Positions 32,954 to 41,016 of a DNA stretch of 64,000 nt are shown piece by piece (the stretch's first letter is position 1; the number at the start of each line of letters is the position of its first letter). The notes under the pieces are model-generated. The model was not told where the DNA came from, made no database searches, and worked only from the letters and a program-made list of their open reading frames with translations. The position numbers and the translations under genes are program-made. The stretch is taken from contig NZ_CALKHS010000009.1 in NCBI RefSeq assembly GCF_937988725.1, positions 186,001 to 250,000 on the forward strand, written 5' to 3'. Origin of the DNA: an uncultured Castellaniella sp. Its GTDB lineage: Bacteria; Pseudomonadota; Gammaproteobacteria; Burkholderiales; Burkholderiaceae_B.

Positions 32954-34227
32954 GCCTGCTGATTCTTTTCGGCGTTTTCGCGCTGGGCCTGCTGATCGGC
33001 ATCCCGGTCGCCATCACCCTGGGCGTGTCGTCCGCCGCCTATCTTCTGTATCAGGGCATCCCCATCGTCGTCATGCCGCAAAAGATGTTCGCGGGCATCG
33101 ACTCCTTCGTGCTGCTGTGCATCCCCGGCTTCATCCTGGCCGGCAACCTGATGAACAGCGGCGGCATCACCGAGCGCATCATCCGCTTCGCCAACGCGGG
33201 CGTGGGCTGGATGCGCGGCGGGCTGGGCCTGACCAACGTCGCCGGCTCGATGCTGTTCGGCGGCATCTCCGGCACCGCCGTGGCCGACGCGGCCTCCCTG
33301 GGCGGCGTCCTGATCCCCGGCATGAAAAAGGCCGGCTACCCGGCGGACTTCTCGGCGGCCGTCACGGCGGCATCCTCCACGGTCGGCCCCATCATCCCGC
33401 CCAGCGTGCCCATGATCATCGTCGGCGCCCTGTCCGGCATCTCCGTGGGCAAGATGTTCCTGGCGGGGGCCGTGCCCGGCATCCTGATGGGCCTGGCGAT
33501 GATGGTCACCACCTACATCATCTCGGTCAGGCGCGACTTCCCGCGCCAGCCCTGGGGCGGCTTCGGCGAACTGTTCAAGTCCTTCCTGGGCGCCTTCTGG
33601 GCCATCTTCATGACGCTGCTGATCGTCGGCGGACTGATGAGCGGCCTGGCCACGCCGACCGAGACCGCCATCGTCGCCTGCGTGTACGCCCTGGCCGTGG
33701 GACGGCTGGTCTATCGCGAACTGCCGCTGAAGGCGGTTCCGAAGCTGGTCATCGACAGCGCCATCGCCTCCGCCGCCATCCTGGCCCTGGTGGGCTTCGC
33801 CAACGTATTCGGCTGGATCCTGGTCTCCGAACACATCCCGCAGACCATCGCCAAGGCGGTCCTGAGCATCACCGACAACAAGTACATGGTGATCCTGCTG
33901 GTCAACATCCTGCTGCTGATCGTCGGCATGTTCATGGAAACCATCGCGGCGCTGATCATCCTGTTCGTGCCGCTGCTGACGCTGGCCCAGAGCGTGGGCA
34001 TCGACCCCCTGCATTTCGCGACCTTCGCCGTCCTGAACCTGATGATCGGCCTGACGACGCCTCCCGTGGGGGTCTGCCTGTTCATCTGCGCCAACATCGC
34101 CCGGCTGCCGCTGTCGCCCGTCGTGCGGGCCATCATCCCCTACATCCTGACCAACATCGCCGTTCTGCTGGCGGTGTCCTACTTCCCGCCCCTGGCGACC
34201 TGGCTGCCATCGGTGCTCATGGACTGA
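32950..34227 (+). CDS. TRAP transporter large permease DctM (second system)
   Basis: A 425-residue hydrophobic protein of the DctM family: FGGISGTAVADAASLGGVLIPGMKKAGY, VGPIIPPSVPMIIVGALSG and GLTTPPVGVCLFICANIA are conserved transport-domain segments. ATG 32950 overlaps the dctQ stop. It forms the sodium-coupled elevator that imports the acid bound by DctP. Confidence 0.95.
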   Translation: MSLLILFGVFALGLLIGIPVAITLGVSSAAYLLYQGIPIVVMPQKMFAGIDSFVLLCIPGFILAGNLMNSGGITERIIRFANAGVGWMRGGLGLTNVAGSMLFGGISGTAVADAASLGGVLIPGMKKAGYPADFSAAVTAASSTVGPIIPPSVPMIIVGALSGISVGKMFLAGAVPGILMGLAMMVTTYIISVRRDFPRQPWGGFGELFKSFLGAFWAIFMTLLIVGGLMSGLATPTETAIVACVYALAVGRLVYRELPLKAVPKLVIDSAIASAAILALVGFANVFGWILVSEHIPQTIAKAVLSITDNKYMVILLVNILLLIVGMFMETIAALIILFVPLLTLAQSVGIDPLHFATFAVLNLMIGLTTPPVGVCLFICANIARLPLSPVVRAIIPYILTNIAVLLAVSYFPPLATWLPSVLMD

Positions 34228-34240
34228 CCAAGGAATTCTC

Positions 34241-35281
34241 ATGAAAACACGCGTATGCCGTCTGTACGGCCAACATGACATCCGCATCGAAACCGACGAC
34301 ATCCAGCCCCCCGGCCCCGGCGAGGTCCTGCTGCGCATGCATTCGGGCGGCATCTGCGGGTCCGATCTGCACTACTACCAGGACGGCGGCTTCGGCGCCA
34401 TCCGCGTGCGCGAGCCCATCATTCCCGGCCACGAAGTGTCCGGAACCATCGCCGCGCTGGGCGAAGACAGCCCGCGCCTGCGCGAAGGCATGAAGGTCGC
34501 CTTCAATCCCAGCCGGCCCTGCGGGCATTGCCAATACTGCCTGGCCGGCATGCCGCGTCACTGCAACGAGATGCGCTTTTCCGGCTCGGCCATGCGCATG
34601 CCGCACGAGCAGGGCGGATTCCGCGAATACATGGTGGTGCAGGCCGACCAGTGCATCCCCCTGAACGACACGACCTCGCTGGCCCAGGCCGCCTGCGCCG
34701 AACCGCTGTCCGTCGCCCTGCACGCCTGCAACCGCGCGGGCGATCTCCAGGGCAAGCAGGTCATGGTCACGGGCGCCGGCCCCATCGGCGCGCTCTGCGT
34801 GGCGGCCGCCCGCCTGGCGGGCGCGCACCACATCGTCGTCACCGACATCCAGGACGCCACGCTGGACGTCGCCCGCCGGATGGGCGCCGACGAGACGCTG
34901 AACGTCAGGAGCGACCCCGACGCGCTCAAGCCCTGGCAGCAGGACAAGGGCCGGGTCGACGTGGTCTTCGAATGCTCCGCGGCGCCCAGCGCGCTGCAGG
35001 ACGCCCTGCTGGCCACGCGGCCCGGCGGCGCCATCGTCCAGGTCGGCGTCACGGGCAACATCCAGATCCCCCTGAATGTCCTGGTCGGCAAGGAAATCGC
35101 CTTGCGCGGCACCCATCGCTTCGACGTGGAATTCGCCCGCGCGGCCGCCTTGATCGACCAGGGCGGCATCGACGTGCAGCCCATCATCACGGGCCGCTAC
35201 CCGCTGGAAGACGCCCGGGCCGCTTTCGAGGCGGCGGCGGACCGTTCACGTTCCGTCAAAGTGCAGCTGGCGCTAGAATAG
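34241..35281 (+). CDS. Zinc-dependent alcohol dehydrogenase, L-idonate 5-dehydrogenase-like
   Basis: A 346-residue medium-chain dehydrogenase. GGICGSDLHYYQDGGFG and GHEVSG form the catalytic zinc site; CGHCQYCLAGMPRHC binds the structural zinc; VMVTGAGPIGALCVAAARLAGA is the NAD(P)-binding fold. The LHYY and RHCNEMRFSGSAMRMPHEQGGFREY segments resemble L-idonate 5-dehydrogenases. It sits 13 nt after dctM with AAGGA upstream, so it should act on the imported sugar acid. Other polyols or sugar acids are possible. Confidence 0.88.
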   Translation: MKTRVCRLYGQHDIRIETDDIQPPGPGEVLLRMHSGGICGSDLHYYQDGGFGAIRVREPIIPGHEVSGTIAALGEDSPRLREGMKVAFNPSRPCGHCQYCLAGMPRHCNEMRFSGSAMRMPHEQGGFREYMVVQADQCIPLNDTTSLAQAACAEPLSVALHACNRAGDLQGKQVMVTGAGPIGALCVAAARLAGAHHIVVTDIQDATLDVARRMGADETLNVRSDPDALKPWQQDKGRVDVVFECSAAPSALQDALLATRPGGAIVQVGVTGNIQIPLNVLVGKEIALRGTHRFDVEFARAAALIDQGGIDVQPIITGRYPLEDARAAFEAAADRSRSVKVQLALE

Positions 35282-35335
35282 CGCGGGCGGCCGGAGCCGG
35301 CCCCCGATCCGGACACCGAACCTCACGGAGCCCCT

Positions 35336-36493
35336 GTGCCGCCCCTGCACCGAATCACCTGCATCGAAGACCTGCGCCGCCTCGCCCGGCGGCGGGTGCC
35401 GCGCATGTTCTACGACTACGTGGACGCCGGCTCGTGGACCGAATCCACGTACCGGGCCAACGAAGCCGACCTGCAGACGCTGAAGTTCCGCCAGCGGGTC
35501 GCCGTCGACATCGCGCAGCGCAGCCTGGCATCCAGCATGCTGGGCGAATCCGTCGCCATGCCGGTCGCCCTGGCGCCCACCGGCCTGACCGGCATGCTGC
35601 ACGCGGACGGCGAAATCCTGGCGGCGCGGGCCGCCGAGCGCTTCGGCGTCCCCTTCACGCTGTCCACCAGCAGCATCTGCTCGATCGAGGACGTGGCGGC
35701 ACATACCAGCCGTCCGTTCTGGTTCCAGCTCTACGTCATGCGGGACCGCGACTTCGTCGGGCGCCTGATCGACCGCGCGCGCAAGGCCCGCTGTTCCGCC
35801 CTGATGGTCACGCTGGACCTGCAGCTGTCCGGACAGCGCCACAAGGACATCAAGAACGGCCTGTCGGCCCCGCCCCGCCCCACGCCGGGCAACCTGCTCG
35901 ACCTGGCCCGCCGGCCGCGCTGGTGCCTGGGGATGCTGCGCACCCCGAGACGCACGTTCGGGAACATCATCGGCCATGCCCACGGCGTCAGGAACATCCA
36001 GTCCCTGGCCGCGTGGACGGTCGAACAATTCGACCCCTCGCTGAACTGGGGAGACCTGGCCTGGATCCGGGAACGCTGGGGCGGAAAACTGATCGTCAAG
36101 GGCATCCTGGACGCGGAGGACGCGCGGCACGCCGTGGACGCCGGAGTCGACGCCCTGGTGGTGTCGAACCACGGCGGCCGCCAGCTGGACGGCGCGCCCT
36201 CCACGATATCCGTGCTTCCGGAGATCGTCCGGACGGTCGCGGGCCGGGCGGAAGTCTGGATGGACGGCGGCATCCGCAGCGGCCAGGACGTGCTGCGGGT
36301 CCTGGCCTCGGGGGCCCAGGGCGCGCTGATCGGCCGGGCCTTTCTTTACGGGCTGGGCGCCTGCGGTGAACAGGGAGTGCTGCGCAGCCTGGACATCATC
36401 GCCAAGGAACTCGATCTGACGATGGCGTTCTGCGGCCGGTGCCACATCCGCGACGTGGATGCCAGCGTGCTCAGGCCTCGCGCCTCAATGTAG
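35336..36493 (+). CDS. FMN-dependent alpha-hydroxy-acid dehydrogenase (LldD family)
   Basis: A 385-residue TIM-barrel flavoprotein read from GTG 35336 (GGAG upstream). Family signatures: RRRVPRMFYDYVDAGSWTE, LAPTGLTGM, GQRHKDIKNG, LIVKGILDAEDARHAVDAG, VVSNHGGRQLDGAPS (catalytic His and Arg) and WMDGGIRSGQDVLRVLASGA. Most relatives oxidise L-lactate at the membrane; glycolate, mandelate or another 2-hydroxy acid is possible. It lies 54 nt after the idonate dehydrogenase gene and ends the operon-like run, so the substrate may be linked to that pathway. Confidence 0.88.
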   Translation: MPPLHRITCIEDLRRLARRRVPRMFYDYVDAGSWTESTYRANEADLQTLKFRQRVAVDIAQRSLASSMLGESVAMPVALAPTGLTGMLHADGEILAARAAERFGVPFTLSTSSICSIEDVAAHTSRPFWFQLYVMRDRDFVGRLIDRARKARCSALMVTLDLQLSGQRHKDIKNGLSAPPRPTPGNLLDLARRPRWCLGMLRTPRRTFGNIIGHAHGVRNIQSLAAWTVEQFDPSLNWGDLAWIRERWGGKLIVKGILDAEDARHAVDAGVDALVVSNHGGRQLDGAPSTISVLPEIVRTVAGRAEVWMDGGIRSGQDVLRVLASGAQGALIGRAFLYGLGACGEQGVLRSLDIIAKELDLTMAFCGRCHIRDVDASVLRPRASM

Positions 36494-36518
36494 GTCCTGC
36501 GAGATCATGCGCCGGCGG

Positions 36519-36707
36519 TCAGGGCCTCTTCGGCCTGACGGGCGGCTGGGGGGTCGTGGACACCGGATCGCTGGCTGGAAAGGTGTCGTCCAGGGCGTCA
36601 TCCAACGCGTCTTCTCGTTCCGGCACGGTTTTCGCTTCGTTCCAGCGGGACAGAGGAGAATCGAGCGAACCGGGCCGCTCACGATCTTTCTGATGAGGGT
36701 TTTGCAT
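36519..36707 (-). CDS. Small acidic protein with DDALDDTFPASDP motif
   Basis: A 62-residue protein starting MQNPHQKDRE. ATG 36707 has a perfect AGGAGG 7 nt upstream, which decides the start over an ATG 39 nt further up. Residues 32-49 read EDALDDALDDTFPASDP..., a motif I recall in small uncharacterised proteobacterial proteins; the rest is polar, proline-rich and probably disordered, with no signal peptide or membrane helix. It is convergent with the hydroxy-acid dehydrogenase. Function unknown. Confidence 0.75.
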   Translation of the reverse strand: MQNPHQKDRERPGSLDSPLSRWNEAKTVPEREDALDDALDDTFPASDPVSTTPQPPVRPKRP

Positions 36708-37150
36708 GATGATGCCTCCTGCGCAAAGCGCCATTGCCTGCCGCATTCTTCTTCAAGCAAGTGCCATGCCTGGTCGGAATCACATTTCCATGCGAGCATG
36801 GCCGCCCCTGAGGCCAATTCTCCTGCGAGCCATGATGACGAGCGTTCAGGGCCCTTCGCGCTACTGAAGGGGGAATCCTAACTATGCGCCCTCCGACGGC
36901 TCACGTCGCGGCATTTTCGCGAACGCTTTCGATTCTTAGCATTTACATGCAGCTTCCAGGGGTGACATCCACTGTTTTCCCTGATCGGCCCGGCCGCGTA
37001 AAAAATACCGGAGTACGCGCACCCGATATGTAGCCAAATGACGACAGGGTAACAAATTTTTCCCGAAATCCCGCCGACTGAAAACACCCAAAGCCGAAAT
37101 GACGCTCAGATCCGTCCATTTTCGGTCAAAATAAAGACAACGATATAAAA
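36708..37150. other. 443-bp intergenic region upstream of the HDOD-GGDEF gene
   Basis: No convincing gene. The last 130 bp are clearly more A/T-rich than the surroundings (for example the stretch ending in AAAATAAAGACAACGATATAAAA before the ATG, split here by the reader) and probably hold the divergent promoters for the small acidic protein and the HDOD-GGDEF gene. Open frames crossing it on the minus strand lack ribosome-binding sites and coding bias. Confidence 0.5.
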
Positions 37151-38731
37151 ATGGGCCAAACAGTGACATACCAGACACGTGAACAAACGGCAGATATCGT
37201 TGCACGGCTCAAACTTTGCAAACGATTGCCGACACTGCCCACCGTGGCCCTGCGGCTCGTGGAACTCGCCAACGACGATTCGGCCTCGATGGACGAGTTC
37301 GCCGAACAGATCACGTTCGATCCGGCGCTCGCCGGAAAGCTGCTGCGCGTGGCGAATTCTTCCTTCTACGGCCGCCGGCGCGCGGTCACCAATCTGTCGC
37401 AGGCCATGAGCCTGCTGGGCCTGAACGCCACCATCGCGCTATCGCTCAGCTTTTCGCTGCGGGCGTGCCTGTCCCAACAATACCAATCGGGTTTCGACAC
37501 GAACGCCTACTGGCGCCGGACGCTGCTGACCGCGCTCGCCTGCCGCAGCATCGCGGAAGAACTGAACGAAGTGCAGCCCGAGGACTTCCTGCTGGCAGGC
37601 CTGCTGCAGGACATCGGCATCCTCGCCATGGACGCCATGTTCGGCGAACCTTACGCGGCGCTCTACCAGCAAAGCACCGACCACCAGCACCTGCTGGTGC
37701 AGGAAGCCGTGCGCTTCGGCTTCACGCACGCCCAGGCGGCCGCCCACCTGCTGAAAAGCTGGGGCCTGCCGGAAAGAATCTGCCAATCGGCCTGGCTGAG
37801 CCATGAGCTCGTCAAGCTGCCCCACAACGGGCCTACCGACGACGACAAGCTCTCCTTCTACGTCGCCGCGGCGGCGCTGATCGCGGATGCGTGGATGAAG
37901 GAACAGGCCGCGCCGGATTCCATCGAACTCACCTTCGATCTGGTCAAGGCGCTGCTGAACGTCCGGCTGGAGCGATACCGCGCCATCATCGGCGCCATGA
38001 TCCAGAAGATCCCCGAGATGGAGGCCCTGTTCGACACGCAGCTCGCCGACGCACAGATGCTGCAGGATCTGGAATACAACGCCCGCGAGACGCTGGCGGT
38101 CAGAAGCCTGCTGCGCTCGCACACGCCCGACCCCGCCACCGAAACCCTCGTGAACCGCATCACGGTGCTCGAAGAGCAGACCCAGCGCGACTCCCTGACG
38201 GGGCTATACAGCCGCAACTATCTGGACTCCATGCTGCAGCATGAATTCGAACGCGCCACCCGCGCCAATTCGCCGCTGAGCGTCGCCTTCATCGACGTGG
38301 ACCGGTTCAAGACCATCAACGACACGTTCGGGCATGCCGTGGGCGACCAGGTGCTGGCGATGGTCGCGCAGCGCCTGCAGGCGCAATCCCGGCAGATAGA
38401 CACCGTCGCCCGCTACGGCGGCGAAGAATTCGTGGTGCTCCTGCCCGAAACGGATTCGGAGCAGGCCGAAACGGTCCTGCAGCGCATGCTCGAGCAGGTG
38501 CGCGGCAACCCCTTCCACACCCAGAGCGGCGCCCAGGGCACCGTCACGTTTTCAGCCGGCATTGCGACCCACATGCAAGGCACGCAATTCTTCCAGAATT
38601 CCCGGGCCCTGCTGCAGGCGGCCGACAGCGCGCTCTACGAGGCCAAGGCGCGCGGCCGGGAACGCATCACGATCCACCGACAGGACACGCAGCCATTCCA
38701 GGCGGCGGGATCGTCCGCGCCGGCGCCGTAG
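37151..38731 (+). CDS. HDOD-GGDEF signalling protein (probable diguanylate cyclase)
   Basis: A 526-residue cytoplasmic protein. An HDOD domain occupies roughly residues 20-220 (LPTLPTVALRLVELANDD, FDPALAGKLLRVANSSFYG, FLLAGLLQDIGILAMDAM, AHLLKSWGLPERICQSAW). A GGDEF domain follows from about 345 (RDSLTGLYSRNYLDSML, FIDVDRFKTINDTFGHAVGDQVL). The active site is GGEEF at 423-427 and the RxxD inhibitory site is RQID at 414-417, so c-di-GMP synthesis with product feedback is expected. HDOD probably acts as a sensor or protein-binding module. No partner gene is adjacent and no strong ribosome-binding site is seen at ATG 37151. Confidence 0.93.
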   Translation: MGQTVTYQTREQTADIVARLKLCKRLPTLPTVALRLVELANDDSASMDEFAEQITFDPALAGKLLRVANSSFYGRRRAVTNLSQAMSLLGLNATIALSLSFSLRACLSQQYQSGFDTNAYWRRTLLTALACRSIAEELNEVQPEDFLLAGLLQDIGILAMDAMFGEPYAALYQQSTDHQHLLVQEAVRFGFTHAQAAAHLLKSWGLPERICQSAWLSHELVKLPHNGPTDDDKLSFYVAAAALIADAWMKEQAAPDSIELTFDLVKALLNVRLERYRAIIGAMIQKIPEMEALFDTQLADAQMLQDLEYNARETLAVRSLLRSHTPDPATETLVNRITVLEEQTQRDSLTGLYSRNYLDSMLQHEFERATRANSPLSVAFIDVDRFKTINDTFGHAVGDQVLAMVAQRLQAQSRQIDTVARYGGEEFVVLLPETDSEQAETVLQRMLEQVRGNPFHTQSGAQGTVTFSAGIATHMQGTQFFQNSRALLQAADSALYEAKARGRERITIHRQDTQPFQAAGSSAPAP

Positions 38732-38732
38732 C

Positions 38733-39065
38733 CTAGGGAACGATTTCCCAGCCATCGTCCCCCTTGACGAAGCGGGCGCTGGCGGCCTGTTCCGAGCGCC
38801 CCAGCAGGGACTCGGAGTCCACCTTGAAGTCGCAGACATAGCCGGGCTTGTCGGACGCCGACTTGCACGCGATCTTCTTGACGTCGTGAACCTGGGTTTC
38901 GGCCAGCTTGGCCATGTCCTTGCCCACGATGCCGGAAATCCCCTTCATCTGCGTCTCGGCCAGGCGCGTGTAGGCGGCCTTGATGTCGGCCGAGGAGGGT
39001 TCGCCCCCGCAAGCGGCGAGGACCAGGGCGGCCAGCGCCGGCAGCATCAGCGTACGTACTTTCAA
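38733..39065 (-). CDS. Small lipoprotein of unknown function
   Basis: Reading from TTG 39065 gives about 110 residues: MKVRTLMLPALAALVLAAC, a lipoprotein signal with lipobox LAAC, then a domain with two cysteines (KIACKSASDKPGYVCDFKV) that could form a disulfide. TTG is preferred to ATG 39047 because it supplies the basic N-terminus and has a GGGAAAGA-like site upstream. The stop lies 1 nt from the convergent HDOD-GGDEF stop. No family identified. Confidence 0.75.
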   Translation of the reverse strand: MKVRTLMLPALAALVLAACGGEPSSADIKAAYTRLAETQMKGISGIVGKDMAKLAETQVHDVKKIACKSASDKPGYVCDFKVDSESLLGRSEQAASARFVKGDDGWEIVP

Positions 39066-39197
39066 AGCGTCTTTCCCGAATGTCGTGATTCCGGAAGGAT
39101 ACCAAGAACCCGCCGCCCGCTGCCCGGCAAGGGTCCGCTTGTTCTTCCGGCGCATTCCCGATTATCGTAAGCACGTCCTCCGACAAGGGAATACCCG

Positions 39198-39764
39198 ATG
39201 CCGCTCAAGCTCCAAGTCATCATCTGCAGCACCCGCCCGGGCCGCGTCGGCCCCGCCGTCGCGCGCTGGTTCCACAAGTTCGCGGTCAGCCACGGCCGGT
39301 TCGACGTCGAGCTCGTCGATCTGGCCGACTTCAAGCTGCCCCTCTACGACGAACCCGTGCACCCTCGCATGCAGCAATACGAGCACGATCACACCAAGCG
39401 CTGGAGCGCCAGCGTGGCGAAGGCCGACGCATACATCTTCGTCACCCCCGAATACAACTACAGCACCCCGCCTTCCCTGGTGAACGCGCTGGACTTCGTC
39501 TACAAGGAATGGAACTACAAGCCCTGCGGCTTCGTCAGTTATGGCGGCGTCTCCGGCGGCCTGCGCTCGGCCCAGGCGGCCAAGCTGCAGATCACCACGC
39601 TGAAGATGATGCCCATGGTCGAAGGCGTCGCCGTGCCCATGGTGCAAAAGCACATCCAGGACAACGGCGAATTCGCCTCCAACGAGCTGATCGACGCCTC
39701 GGCCGTGACGCTGCTGGACGAATTGCAGCGCTGGGCGACGGCGCTGAAGGCGCTGCGCGCCTGA
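39198..39764 (+). CDS. NAD(P)H-dependent FMN reductase family protein
   Basis: A 188-residue flavodoxin-like protein: LQVIICSTRPGRVGPAVARW is the phosphate-binding start, and FVTPEYNYSTPPSLVNALDFVYKEWNYKPCGFVSYGGVSGGLRS is the FMN-binding core of the azobenzene/quinone/FMN reductase family. AAGGGA precedes ATG 39198. It is convergent with the AhpD-like genes and could supply reduced flavin to a monooxygenase, but the nearby monooxygenase looks self-sufficient. Confidence 0.93.
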   Translation: MPLKLQVIICSTRPGRVGPAVARWFHKFAVSHGRFDVELVDLADFKLPLYDEPVHPRMQQYEHDHTKRWSASVAKADAYIFVTPEYNYSTPPSLVNALDFVYKEWNYKPCGFVSYGGVSGGLRSAQAAKLQITTLKMMPMVEGVAVPMVQKHIQDNGEFASNELIDASAVTLLDELQRWATALKALRA

Positions 39765-39773
39765 CGGCGCCAA

Positions 39774-39795
39774 CCCCGGCGCGACCGCGCCGGGG
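39774..39795. terminator. GC-rich hairpin between convergent FMN reductase and AhpD-like genes
   Basis: A perfect 9-bp stem (CCCCGGCGC and complement) with a GACC loop, lying between convergent stops. There is no T run on either side, so terminator function is uncertain. Confidence 0.45.
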
Positions 39796-39821
39796 CTCAA
39801 GCGGCCGCTACGGCCGCCGGT

Positions 39822-40412
39822 TCAGGACCCGCCCCGCCGGACGGGTTCGCCCAGATTCATCATGAGCCGGTTGGCCCAGGCGAAGATGGCGGTGGCATTG
39901 AGAAGATCCAGGATCTCGACCGGCGTCAGGCCGGCGTCTCGCAGCGCCGCCATGTCCGCCGCCCCGATCCGGTCTGGGGCTTCGGTGAGCTTGATCGAAA
40001 ACGCCACCACCGCCTTTTCCCGGTCGGAATCGCCCGCCGTGCGGGGGTCGTCGAAGACCTGCGTCACCATCTCGTTGCGCTTGGCCATCTGCTCGTAGCG
40101 CTGCGCATGCACCGAAGCGCAATACACGCAGCCGTTGATGCGCGAAACGGTCAGCGCGCCCAGTTCGCGATCCGCGCGGGAAAGCCCGCCCGGCGCGTAC
40201 ATGATGGCGTTGTAGGCCTCGGACCGCTGCCGCAGTATTTCCGGCTGGTGCGCCAGCGCCAGATAATAGTCGGACGTCTTCGCCTGGGGATGGCTCATCT
40301 CCAGCACTTCGATCTGTTCGGGCGTGGCCGTTGCGCAATCCACCACGTCCACCCAGGCCTTCCAGTCCAGGGTTTCGTTGGTGAACCCCTTGTCCCTGAT
40401 CACGGTCTTCAT
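39822..40412 (-). CDS. Alkylhydroperoxidase-domain protein (AhpD fold, CxxC present)
   Basis: A 196-residue carboxymuconolactone decarboxylase/AhpD-fold protein. C95-V-Y-C98 and H102 in INGCVYCASVH form the redox-active CxxCxxxH site, so peroxidase or disulfide chemistry is plausible. It resembles the Avi_7169-type family as I recall it, and the upstream partner resembles Avi_7170. ATG 40412 overlaps the stop of the preceding CMD gene (ATGA). Confidence 0.87.
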   Translation of the reverse strand: MKTVIRDKGFTNETLDWKAWVDVVDCATATPEQIEVLEMSHPQAKTSDYYLALAHQPEILRQRSEAYNAIMYAPGGLSRADRELGALTVSRINGCVYCASVHAQRYEQMAKRNEMVTQVFDDPRTAGDSDREKAVVAFSIKLTEAPDRIGAADMAALRDAGLTPVEILDLLNATAIFAWANRLMMNLGEPVRRGGS

Positions 40413-40969
40413 TGCGATGCAAGCTCCTTCATGGCGATCAGGCCCGCGGCGACCCGGATCTGATAAGACAGAAAAGCGACCAGCTGCGCCAGCGTGACGA
40501 TGTCCGGCATGGCCAGCCCGGCGGCCTCGAGCTGCCGTATCGCGGCGGCGTCCCCCTCCACGGGCTTGACGATCAGCTTGCGCGTGAATTCCAGGATGAC
40601 GCGCAGGCGCCCGTCCGCCAAAGAGCCGGGCGCGTCGTCCAGCACAGCGCGGCGGATACCATCTTCCACGTCCAGCGCGTTCAGGGCCTGTTCGTAATGA
40701 GCCCGCAAAGGCGCCGAACGGGACAGGACGCTGGCATACAGCGCCACCAGCAGGCGCTCGGCCAAACCCAGCCCCCGCGACTGCGGGTCGAAGAAGACGT
40801 CGTAGTTCTTCTGCATGGCGACGGCGACTTTTTCGCGCCCGTGGCGGATCCCGTACACGGGATCGTCGGGGCGCAAGCCCGTCACGGCGTCCATGACGTC
40901 GGGGGAGGCTTCGGCGCTTGCGGGCGCGTCCTGCGCGGCATCGTTGATATTTTGCACTGGCTTCCTCAT
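40409..40969 (-). CDS. CMD-domain protein without CxxC (Avi_7170-like)
   Basis: A 186-residue carboxymuconolactone-decarboxylase-like protein: DPVYGIRHGREKVAVAMQKNYDVFF, then ERLLVALYASVLSRSAPLRAHYEQAL and helical repeats ending SYQIRVAAGLIAMKEL. It has no CxxC, so it is either a non-redox partner of the adjacent AhpD-like protein or a different enzyme. It lies 47 nt downstream of the monooxygenase gene and overlaps the AhpD-like gene by 4 nt. Confidence 0.82.
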   Translation of the reverse strand: MRKPVQNINDAAQDAPASAEASPDVMDAVTGLRPDDPVYGIRHGREKVAVAMQKNYDVFFDPQSRGLGLAERLLVALYASVLSRSAPLRAHYEQALNALDVEDGIRRAVLDDAPGSLADGRLRVILEFTRKLIVKPVEGDAAAIRQLEAAGLAMPDIVTLAQLVAFLSYQIRVAAGLIAMKELASQ

Positions 40970-41016
40970 TCAAAACACCGCGCCGCCTCGGCGGCGCGGG
41001 GATCATCGCCGCGCAT

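Noticed and set aside
36485..36817. Minus-strand frame overlapping the small acidic protein in another frame
   Set aside because: No ribosome-binding site, and the overlapping 62-residue frame has a perfect Shine-Dalgarno site and a recognisable motif.
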